Assembly: GCA_945888375.1 (NCBI GenBank)
Contig: CAMCZZ010000021.1
Span: 1 to 58,638, forward strand
Origin: Akkermansia muciniphila
GTDB taxonomy: Bacteria > Verrucomicrobiota > Verrucomicrobiia > Opitutales > Opitutaceae
DNA: 58,638 nucleotides
Reading direction: 5' to 3'
Part shown: piece after piece, positions 9,081-16,214 of the stretch
Layout of the letters: the number at the start of each line of letters is the position of its first letter
Position numbering within the stretch: position 1 is the first letter of the stretch
Notes under the pieces: model-generated
Databases searched by the model: none
Seen by the model: only the letters and a program-made list of their open reading frames with translations
What the model was told of the DNA's origin: nothing
Program-made: the position numbers and the translations under genes

Positions 9081-11168
9081 TCAACGAATGGGCAACCAGA
9101 CCGACATGTCGGTATCGCCGCGATTACCCCATGCGTAATAGGGCACTAGTTTCAGCGCAATTGTGCGATTTTCGACAGGTGAAATTTCGCGATAAAGCTG
9201 CCCGGGGCGCCAGCTAGACGCGGGGCGCGCGAGGGCCGGCACGGTCAGCGTGAGCACATCGACATCGGCGATCTTTTCGCGAGCAACTTTGAAGGCTCTG
9301 AGCGTTGCTGCCTGCAGGTCGAGCGCGACATCCGATAGGCTGATGCCAGCTGGAAGATCGTTGGCCTCAACACAGTAAACGAGCGGGCCGTATCTTACCG
9401 CAACTTGGTTTACCGCCTCTTCAACCAAGGGGTTCGCCTCGATAAGCACCGGCTGAAAAGCCAAATCGAGGCTGACAGCGTCGCCGGCGGACCAAATGCG
9501 TTTGACCTCGAAGTAGGCACCGGGAGTGAGACCCGTGGCTATGGTCTGGCCATTGATCGCGATGGTTGCCGCGCCGGGGTGAACCCAACCCGGAATGCGC
9601 AGGCGCAACGCGATTTCTTTGGCCGGAGCTGCACCGACCGTGATTTTAACATTCCCGGTCCATGGATAATCCGTCTCCTGCTTGAGCTGGATCTGGCTGC
9701 CACCGACCCATTGGGTATCGAGAGTCGAGGCCGCGTATAGATGAACCCAGATGGTATCGGTGGAGAGCGAGTAAACGTAATTGTGGGCCTCAGCGATGGT
9801 GCGAACCACATTGGGCGGACAGCAAAAGGAGGATTTGATGTTGGGTGTGCGGGTGCGGGACCAGCGGAGCGGAACGTCGAAATCGGCGAGCTTCTTGAGC
9901 GGGTTGACGTAGAAGTAGTGTTTACCCTCAAGGCTGATGCCGGGCAGGATGCCATTGTAGAGCGTCTGCTCAAAGAGATCGGTGTAGGACGCCTCCCCGG
10001 TGACGGTGAGCATTCGCCACAGCCACATGCCGTAGCCGATGGTGGCGCAGGTTTCGTTGTAGGCGGTAAGATTTGGGAGCTGATAGTTTCGACCGTAGGC
10101 CTGGTGGACGGTTTTGATGTATTTGTGCTGGGTGTGATCGACGCCATCGGGCGAGGCGCCGTCATAAAGCGCACCGGTCATGCCGGTGATATAGAGCTTA
10201 CTGCCCGCGACATTTTCGGCGAGCGTGGTAAGCGTCTTAAGCAGAGAATCATCTCCATTCTCGGAGTAGACATCCGCGACACCGGCGAAGAGGTAATTGG
10301 CACGAACCGCATGGCCGACCGCCTCGGTCATCTCGCGAAAAGACATCCGATCCTGATTGTGATCACTCCCGACCGAATCGGGAACCAGGCTGCGTATCTC
10401 GATCAGCTGTTTGCCGAGCTCAAGGTAACGTGGTTCACGGGTGACACGGTAGAGCTCGATCACGCCCATGTAATGAGACGGGCAGATCGCGTTGCGCGCG
10501 AGGTCCTCGGGGTGCTCCTTACACAGCCGGTCGATGTAGTCGGCGGCTTTGCGCGCGAGATCGAGCATGGTGGTCTTGCCGGTGGCGCGATGATGGAGGC
10601 ACGCGGTCGTGATCAGGTGCCCCATGTTGTAGGTCTCGAAGTGCTCGCGATCCTCGAATTCCTTCGCGACGACGCCGGTCTGGCCGCGACGCTGGGGAAC
10701 GATTTTTTGCGTGTGAAGGTAGCCGTCTTCACGCTGCGCCTTGGCGATGACGGCGATCATCTCGTCCAATCGACGATCAAGCTCGGGGGTGGGCTCGATC
10801 GCGTAAATCTGGACGAGCGCCTCGAACCACTTGAGCAGGTCGCCGTCGTTGAAAGGCGGGCCGTGAGGCTTGCCGTCTCCGCGACCCTCGCCGAGGCCGG
10901 CCGCCATCAAAAAATTATCCCAGGCGTGGCTCTCGTGGGGATCCGAGAAGATGGTCCACATGTGCGGGATCATCGTATCGCGACAAACCTCAAAGCGTTC
11001 GCCTAGCAGGCCGCCATTCCAATGCACGTCGGCGAGATCGGGCATGTAGAATTTCGCCTGCGGCGAACGGGTCGTATCGATCAAAGACTTTTCACCGGCC
11101 GGCGCCAACCGAGGGAAGACCAATGGAAGCACCGCAAGGACGAGAAGGGGAATCCAGGAAGGTTTCAT
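9081..11168 (-). CDS. Secreted GH127-type hydrolase (DUF1680 family)
   Basis: 695 residues from the ATG giving MKPSWIPLLV; longer starts reach into the kinase gene. An N-terminal signal peptide (about 1-24, cleavage near APA-GE) indicates export. The (alpha/alpha)6 barrel carries the zinc-cysteine active site of GH127: E372 and C374 in NETCATIGYG, and C449/C450 in SSFCCPPN. By comparison with the Bifidobacterium beta-L-arabinofuranosidase, E372, C374 and the CC pair bind zinc and one Cys is the nucleophile. Known GH127 activities include beta-L-arabinofuranosidase and an aceric-acid-releasing enzyme in rhamnogalacturonan II breakdown. In this operon an unusual pectic sugar is a reasonable target, but the linkage is not determined. 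Confidence 0.88.
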   Translation of the reverse strand: MKPSWIPLLVLAVLPLVFPRLAPAGEKSLIDTTRSPQAKFYMPDLADVHWNGGLLGERFEVCRDTMIPHMWTIFSDPHESHAWDNFLMAAGLGEGRGDGKPHGPPFNDGDLLKWFEALVQIYAIEPTPELDRRLDEMIAVIAKAQREDGYLHTQKIVPQRRGQTGVVAKEFEDREHFETYNMGHLITTACLHHRATGKTTMLDLARKAADYIDRLCKEHPEDLARNAICPSHYMGVIELYRVTREPRYLELGKQLIEIRSLVPDSVGSDHNQDRMSFREMTEAVGHAVRANYLFAGVADVYSENGDDSLLKTLTTLAENVAGSKLYITGMTGALYDGASPDGVDHTQHKYIKTVHQAYGRNYQLPNLTAYNETCATIGYGMWLWRMLTVTGEASYTDLFEQTLYNGILPGISLEGKHYFYVNPLKKLADFDVPLRWSRTRTPNIKSSFCCPPNVVRTIAEAHNYVYSLSTDTIWVHLYAASTLDTQWVGGSQIQLKQETDYPWTGNVKITVGAAPAKEIALRLRIPGWVHPGAATIAINGQTIATGLTPGAYFEVKRIWSAGDAVSLDLAFQPVLIEANPLVEEAVNQVAVRYGPLVYCVEANDLPAGISLSDVALDLQAATLRAFKVAREKIADVDVLTLTVPALARPASSWRPGQLYREISPVENRTIALKLVPYYAWGNRGDTDMSVWLPIR

Positions 11169-11185
11169 TCGATTGAACGTAAGCA

Positions 11186-12667
11186 CTAGGCGAGAACCGC
11201 CTGACGCACGGCCCGGCGCCAGCCGGCGGCCAAACCCTCCACCGCCGGAGCCGGGAGCTGCGGGGAGTAGACGATGTCCGCGCGGGTTTGTTCGTCCACG
11301 ACTTCCAGCGAGGCGACCAAACCGAGCCCCAGCTGGCCGGCGAGCACGGCGCCGAGGGGGGAACAGTCGGACATGGTGGCCACGCGCAGATCGACGCCGC
11401 AGAGGTCCGCACAAAATTGCATGAGAAATCGGCTCGCGGTCGGCCCGCCATCAGCGTGCAGGGAGACCAGCGGAACGCCGGCCTCGGAGCGCATCGCTTC
11501 GAGGGCATCGCGGACCTGAAAGCCGATGGACTCGAAGGCGGCGCGGGCCACGTGACGCCGGTCGCTGTGGCTGGAAAGGCCTAGGATCGCCGCGCGGGCG
11601 GTCGGTTGCCAATGCGGCAGCCCGAGGCCGGTGAAGGCGGGCACGAGGTGGACGCCGCCGTTGTCCGGCACCGCAAGCGCGAGTTGCTCCAGCGACGGCA
11701 CGTCGGCGGCAAGTCCGAGTTGGTCACGCAGCCAGGTGAGCGTGGACGCCGAGGAGATGATGATCCCCTCGAACGCGTAGGTCGGCACGCCGGCGCGCGT
11801 CCAGGCCAGCGCGGTGAGCACGCCCTGATTGGAGAAGCGGGGCGTGTTGCCGATGTTCAACAACAGCGAAGACCCCGTGCCGAAGGTGACCTTGGCCGAA
11901 CCGGGGGTGTAGCAGCGCTGGGCAAAGAGCGAAGCTTGGGAGTCGCCCATCACGCCGTGGATGGGCAATGCCTTGTCCAGCGACCCATCGAGCGTCGTTT
12001 CACCGAAAGCGGCGGAGCTGTCGCGGACCTCGGGCAAGGCATGCAGCGGCACCTCCCAGAGCGCGCACAGCTCCGCGTCCCAGCGCAGTCGCACGATGTC
12101 GTAAAGCAGAGTCCGGCTGGCGTTGGTTGAATCGGTGGCGAAAACCCGGCCCTGCGAGAGCCGGTAGATCAGGTAGGTGTCGATCGTGCCAATTAGGGCG
12201 GAACCGTCGGCAAGCTTGGCCGCGAGTCCGGGTTCATTTCGGACCAACCACTGCAGCTTTGAGGCGGAGAAGTAGGCGTCGAGTTTGAGCCCGGTCTTCG
12301 CATGGACCAGGGGTTCTCGCCCCGCGGCGGCATGGGCGGCGCAAAACCCGTCGCCGCGTCGGCACTGCCAGACGATGGCGCGGTGCAGCGGGCGTCCGGT
12401 GCCCCGCTCGAAAACGACGATCGTTTCGCGCTGGTTCGTGATGGAAAGGGACGCGATCTCGTGGGCCCGAGCGGTCTGCCGGGCCAGCAGTCCGCGCAAA
12501 ACGGCGAGCGTGTTGCGCCATATCTCCTCGGCATCGTGCTCGACCCAGCCCGGCTGCGGATAGTGTTGCGTGTGTTCGAGCGCCTCGCGGTCAAGCACAC
12601 GACCATCCGCGTCGAAGAGCAGTGCCTTCGTGGCGGAGGTGCTCTGATCGAGGGCGAGGAAGATCAT
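11186..12667 (-). CDS. FGGY-family carbohydrate kinase (glycerol-kinase-like)
   Basis: 493 residues starting MIFLALDQST. Conserved FGGY features include the phosphate motif ALDQSTSATKALLFD, SITNQRET, AIVWQ, GTIDTYLIYRL and TDSTNASRT. The catalytic Asp is D242 in MGDSQASLF. These blocks are closest to glycerol kinase, but the context argues for a specialised sugar kinase. It follows a sugar isomerase and a split transketolase with 17-base gaps, the gene set of the apulose kinase (AplK) pathway, in which an FGGY kinase phosphorylates a ketose before transketolase cleavage. Glycerol or dihydroxyacetone remain alternative substrates. A longer upstream start would overlap the transketolase gene and is not supported. 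Confidence 0.88.
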   Translation of the reverse strand: MIFLALDQSTSATKALLFDADGRVLDREALEHTQHYPQPGWVEHDAEEIWRNTLAVLRGLLARQTARAHEIASLSITNQRETIVVFERGTGRPLHRAIVWQCRRGDGFCAAHAAAGREPLVHAKTGLKLDAYFSASKLQWLVRNEPGLAAKLADGSALIGTIDTYLIYRLSQGRVFATDSTNASRTLLYDIVRLRWDAELCALWEVPLHALPEVRDSSAAFGETTLDGSLDKALPIHGVMGDSQASLFAQRCYTPGSAKVTFGTGSSLLLNIGNTPRFSNQGVLTALAWTRAGVPTYAFEGIIISSASTLTWLRDQLGLAADVPSLEQLALAVPDNGGVHLVPAFTGLGLPHWQPTARAAILGLSSHSDRRHVARAAFESIGFQVRDALEAMRSEAGVPLVSLHADGGPTASRFLMQFCADLCGVDLRVATMSDCSPLGAVLAGQLGLGLVASLEVVDEQTRADIVYSPQLPAPAVEGLAAGWRRAVRQAVLA

Positions 12668-12684
12668 CCGGGGAAAGGGTCGAA

Positions 12685-13689
12685 CTAAGAAAGGCCGAGA
12701 AGCGCGGTCGCGGTGGCGGAGAGGCCTTCCATGCTGACGCCGTAGTGGCGGAAGAGATCGGCCTGCGCGCCGGTTACGGTATCCTCGTCGGGAAAGCCGA
12801 CCATCTTGAAGCGGGGCGCGAGCCCGGCCTGCAGGAGGGTCGAGGCCACGGCCTCCCCCACCCCGCCGGCGACCATGTGCTCCTCGACGGTGATGACCGC
12901 GCGGCATTCGCGACCGGCGGCGAGCACAGCGGCGGTGTCGAGGGGTTTGACGGTATGCAGGCTGAGGACGCGGGCGGAGACGCCCGCGGCGGCGAGCTGC
13001 TCGGCGGCGAGCACGGCATGGACGACAGTCTCCCCGTTGGCGATGAACGCGACGTCCGAGCCCTCACGGATCGTGATGGCCCTGCCTGCCTCAAAGACCG
13101 CGCCGGCGGGTGTGACGTCGAACATGGCGGCCTTGCCGAAACGCACGAAAACCGGGCGCGAGGCCCGGGCGGCGAAGCGGATGGACTCGCGGGTCTCGAA
13201 GTTGTCGGCGGGGACGATGATGGTGACGTTGTGGATCGCCCGCAGGACGGCGAGGTCGTGCAACGAGTGATGGGTCGAGCCGAGCGCGCCGTAGCTGACG
13301 CCCGAGCTGATGCCCACCAGCACGGCGGGCACGTTCGAGTAGCAGACGTCGTTCTTGATCTGTTCGAGCGAGCGGGCGGTGAGGAAGCAAGACGGCGACA
13401 CGCCAAAGGCTTTCTTGCCGCAGGCGGCCAGGCCGGCGGTGATGCCGACGAGGTTTTGCTCGGCGATGCCGACCTCGACGATCTGCTTGGGCAAGGCCTT
13501 GCCGAAGGGGGCGAGCTTGCCGGAACCGCGCGAATCGGAGGTGACGGCGACGATGTTGCGATCGGCGGTGGCGAGGGCCTGAAGGGTGTCGGCGAACTCC
13601 TCGAGATTGGCACGGCCCTTCTTGAGGCCGAGCTGTTGCAGCACGGCATTCGCGGCGGGCGAAAACATGGACGGGGCGGGCGCGCTCAT
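12685..13689 (-). CDS. Transketolase, C-terminal subunit
   Basis: 334 residues starting MSAPAPSMFS. It contains the pyrimidine-binding domain of thiamine-diphosphate enzymes (about 25-190), with the catalytic Glu in VGIAEQNLVG (E77), followed by the transketolase C-terminal domain (about 200-320). Its ATG overlaps the stop of the N-terminal subunit gene (ATGA), so the two halves are co-translated and should assemble 1:1. Split transketolases of this type act on unusual ketose phosphates, for example apulose-4-phosphate (AptB). The neighbouring isomerase and FGGY kinase fit such a dedicated pathway better than the general pentose phosphate pathway. Confidence 0.92.
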   Translation of the reverse strand: MSAPAPSMFSPAANAVLQQLGLKKGRANLEEFADTLQALATADRNIVAVTSDSRGSGKLAPFGKALPKQIVEVGIAEQNLVGITAGLAACGKKAFGVSPSCFLTARSLEQIKNDVCYSNVPAVLVGISSGVSYGALGSTHHSLHDLAVLRAIHNVTIIVPADNFETRESIRFAARASRPVFVRFGKAAMFDVTPAGAVFEAGRAITIREGSDVAFIANGETVVHAVLAAEQLAAAGVSARVLSLHTVKPLDTAAVLAAGRECRAVITVEEHMVAGGVGEAVASTLLQAGLAPRFKMVGFPDEDTVTGAQADLFRHYGVSMEGLSATATALLGLS

Positions 13690-14522
13690 GCGGACGCCTC
13701 CTGGAGTTTTCGCTCGGCGGCGGTGAGCTCGGCGAGGGCCTGGGCGAGCTCGGTTTCGGACGGCACGCCGTGGTGCCACTTGCCAACGTTTTCCATGAAG
13801 GAGACGCCCTTGCCCTTGATGGTGTTGGCAAGAATGAACAGCGGCTTGCCGGCGGCCGGCGGCGTGGTGAGCGCGGCGGTCAACGCGGCGTAGTCGTGGC
13901 CGTCGACGATGCTGACCTCCCAACCGAAGGCGCGCCACTTCTCGTCGAGTGGTTCGTTCGACAGGACGTCGCGCGTGTGACCGGTGATTTGGAGGGTGTT
14001 GTGGTCGAGGATGGCGACGAGGTTGTCCAGTTTGTGGTGGGCGGCGGCCATGGCTGCCTCCCAGTTGGAGCCCTCGGCGAGTTCACCGTCGCCGAGCAGG
14101 GTGAACACGCGATTGGTGGCGCCGTCCATTTTGGCGGCGAGGGCCATGCCGAGGCAGATGGGCAGGCCGTGGCCGAGCGCGCCGGTGTTCATCTCCATGC
14201 CACGGATTTTCCGCGTGGGGTGGCCGACGTAGTAGCTCCGGTAGTGACAAACCGTATCAAGGTCGGAGTCGGGGAAATAGCCGCGGTCGGCCATGACGGC
14301 GTAGAGGGCCTCGACGCAGTGACCCTTGCTCTGGACGTAGCGGTCGCGGGTGGGCGAGGCGACGGTCTCGGGCGTGATGTTCAGCACGCGGTTGTAGAGG
14401 ACGTTGAGGATATCGAGGCAGGAAAGCCCGCCGCCGGTATGACCGGCGCCCGCCCCGTGAATGAGGCGCAGCATGCGTCGGCGCAGGGCGAACGATTTCA
14501 GCGCGAGATCGCGATCAGTCAT
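13686..14522 (-). CDS. Transketolase, N-terminal (TPP-binding) subunit
   Basis: 278 residues corresponding to the diphosphate-binding domain of transketolase. Visible motifs are AGHTGGGLSCLDIL near residue 27 and the thiamine-diphosphate/Mg2+ motif starting at GDGELAEG (GDG at 144-146) and ending at N175 in LDHN. It needs the downstream subunit for a complete active site. It starts 16 bases after the isomerase stop. Together the pair transfers a two-carbon ketol unit between sugar phosphates. It resembles AptA of the apulose-4-phosphate pathway in organisation, but orthology would need a phylogeny. Confidence 0.92.
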   Translation of the reverse strand: MTDRDLALKSFALRRRMLRLIHGAGAGHTGGGLSCLDILNVLYNRVLNITPETVASPTRDRYVQSKGHCVEALYAVMADRGYFPDSDLDTVCHYRSYYVGHPTRKIRGMEMNTGALGHGLPICLGMALAAKMDGATNRVFTLLGDGELAEGSNWEAAMAAAHHKLDNLVAILDHNTLQITGHTRDVLSNEPLDEKWRAFGWEVSIVDGHDYAALTAALTTPPAAGKPLFILANTIKGKGVSFMENVGKWHHGVPSETELAQALAELTAAERKLQEASA

Positions 14523-14538
14523 CGGATTGATCTTCCGC

Positions 14539-15963
14539 TTACTCCTGCGGGCCTTCGTGGTGATAGACTTCCCAGCCGAGATAGCGCTCGAAGGCCTCGG
14601 CGAGGACGCCGGCGGTGCTGGAGGCGTTCATCACGACGTGATGTTCAAAACCCTCGCGGCAGACGTGGCGCATGAGTTTTTGCAGCTTGGGCACGCGGGC
14701 CACGGCGCGATTGCCGAAGGTCTTGAGCTCGTCGTTGGTCAACTCGCCCTGGCCGACGTAGGTGCGGATGGCGCCGGCAGCGTCGTCGGTCGTGATGCGT
14801 CCGTAGGTGAGCGGCGAGGCGGGCGTGCGGCCGTCGAGGGCGCCCCAGGTGTTTTCGACGCCGAGAGTCGAACCGAGGATCGGGGCGTTGAGAATCTTGA
14901 TGTCGGGCAGGAAGGACTTGGCCCAGTTGCCGCAGTGGAAAAGCACGCACTTGTCGTCGGCGGCGCCGTAGTTGTTGTTCCAATCCACGAGGGCGGAAGG
15001 GGTGCCCGAGGCCAGCTGCATGGCATACATCGTGAGCACGCCGGTGACGTCCACCTCGCACGCGCTGGGCATGAGGTTTTCGCTCATCATGCTCATCGAG
15101 GTGCAGACGTTGCAGCCGTGGTTGGCCTGCACGGAGGTCCAGCACTGGATGGCGGTGGCGTCGAGGTGGTTGGCCTCGACGAAGTCGTCGAGCACGATGC
15201 CAAGGCGGGCCATCTGGGCGAGCTTGGCGGGCGGGACGGCGGTGGCGTTGGCGTAGGCCTTGATCTCATCGACCTTGGAGATGAGGCGCTTGTCGGTTTC
15301 GCCGATCTTGCCGGCGGCGCCGAGGATCTCAGAGAGGTCCACGGTGGTGACGCTGATGCCGTGGCGCTCGAGGATCTTTTCCGAGTAGCGCACGGTGTTG
15401 AAGGCGCCCGGCCTCGCGCCCACGGCACCGAGACGCACGCCGCGCAGCCCGCGAACGACGCGGCAAACGGCGACAAAGTTGACCAGGTCGGCGCGGAAGG
15501 AGGCGTCGAGCGGGTGCACGACATGCTTGGTCGTCAGAGAGTAGGCGATGCCGGCCTGGCGGAGATTGTTGCAGACCGAGATCTTGCCGCAGAAGGCGTC
15601 GCGGCGGCGGATGACGTCAAGCTTGTCGAGCTCGTCGGGGTAGCCTTGGACGAGAACCGGGACGTTGAGACCAGCGATCTTGAGCGTGTCGGCCACGCCC
15701 TTCTCGTCGCCGAAGTTGGGCAGGCAAACCAGCACGCCGGCGATCTTGTCGCGATTGCGGCGGAAGAGGTCGGCGCACTTCCGCGCGTCGTTATGCGTCT
15801 CGACTCCACCGAGCTTGGTCTCGTTCGGGTCCAGCATGATAGCCTCGGTCCCGAGTTCACCGAGCAGTTTGACGATGTCGGCCCGGGCATCAGGAACTAG
15901 GCGATCGGGGAAAAAATCCCGGTTGCCAAAGATGACACCGAGGGAGAGTGAGGCAGATTTCAT
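14539..15963 (-). CDS. L-fucose isomerase-like sugar isomerase
   Basis: 474 residues. The C-terminal half carries the fucose/arabinose isomerase-like motifs ACEVDVTGVLTMYAMQLASG (E303), LVDWNN (D327) and FHCGNW (H343), expected to hold the divalent metal that drives aldose-ketose conversion. The N-terminal half looks like the family's substrate-binding domain. It is the first gene of the operon, about 90 bases downstream of a direct-repeat operator candidate. Being followed directly by transketolase and kinase genes, it probably makes the ketose that the kinase phosphorylates. Fucose, arabinose or a branched pentose are all possible substrates. The ATG start is the only good one. Confidence 0.85.
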   Translation of the reverse strand: MKSASLSLGVIFGNRDFFPDRLVPDARADIVKLLGELGTEAIMLDPNETKLGGVETHNDARKCADLFRRNRDKIAGVLVCLPNFGDEKGVADTLKIAGLNVPVLVQGYPDELDKLDVIRRRDAFCGKISVCNNLRQAGIAYSLTTKHVVHPLDASFRADLVNFVAVCRVVRGLRGVRLGAVGARPGAFNTVRYSEKILERHGISVTTVDLSEILGAAGKIGETDKRLISKVDEIKAYANATAVPPAKLAQMARLGIVLDDFVEANHLDATAIQCWTSVQANHGCNVCTSMSMMSENLMPSACEVDVTGVLTMYAMQLASGTPSALVDWNNNYGAADDKCVLFHCGNWAKSFLPDIKILNAPILGSTLGVENTWGALDGRTPASPLTYGRITTDDAAGAIRTYVGQGELTNDELKTFGNRAVARVPKLQKLMRHVCREGFEHHVVMNASSTAGVLAEAFERYLGWEVYHHEGPQE

Positions 15964-16050
15964 GAAAGAAGCTTACGCTGGAAATAACCGAAAGACACTG
16001 AGTTGAGTAAAAGAGGACAGTAACACAATCAGACCGGTTATTCCTCCGTC

Positions 16051-16102
16051 AATTACCGCGGCATTTGCGGAATCGTAATTTAACTCGAATGAATAACTCG
16101 AA
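16051..16102 (-). promoter_or_regulatory. Candidate operator for the operon: 9-bp direct repeat plus dyad
   Basis: Upstream of the first operon gene, TAACTCGAA occurs twice (16,081-16,089 and 16,094-16,102), exactly 13 bp apart start to start, a geometry common for AraC-family sites. Next to it lies an imperfect dyad: AATTAC at 16,051 and GTAATT at 16,075, with CCGC/GCGG inside. On the minus strand a weak promoter (TTGGCT, 18 bp, TTAAAT) overlaps the repeats. Binding by the nearby AraC-type regulator is inferred, not shown. Confidence 0.45.
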
Positions 16103-16156
16103 GCCAAGCCCAGGGGGTCAAAAACCTTTTGTGAGAACGATACGGGACAAATAAAA

Positions 16157-16187
16157 ACGTCCGCCGCATGAATCATGCGACGGACGT
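16157..16187 (-). terminator. Rho-independent terminator of the beta-repeat gene
   Basis: A 31-base inverted repeat with 15-base arms and one mismatch (ACGTCCG.CGCATGA against TCATGCG.CGGACGT). Read on the minus strand it is followed by TTTTTATTT, 28 bases after the stop of the beta-strand repeat gene. It should insulate that gene from the downstream operon promoter. Confidence 0.8.
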
Positions 16188-16214
16188 GAAAAAATGAATT
16201 TTTGAGTGGCTGAG

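Noticed and set aside
9741-11006. Plus-strand frame of 421 codons opposite the GH127 gene
   Set aside because: Antisense shadow caused by high GC at third positions; no recognisable domain.
14461-15900. Plus-strand frame of 479 codons opposite the isomerase
   Set aside because: Repetitive Val/Gly/Ala/His translation typical of GC-rich antisense; the isomerase motifs on the minus strand are clear.
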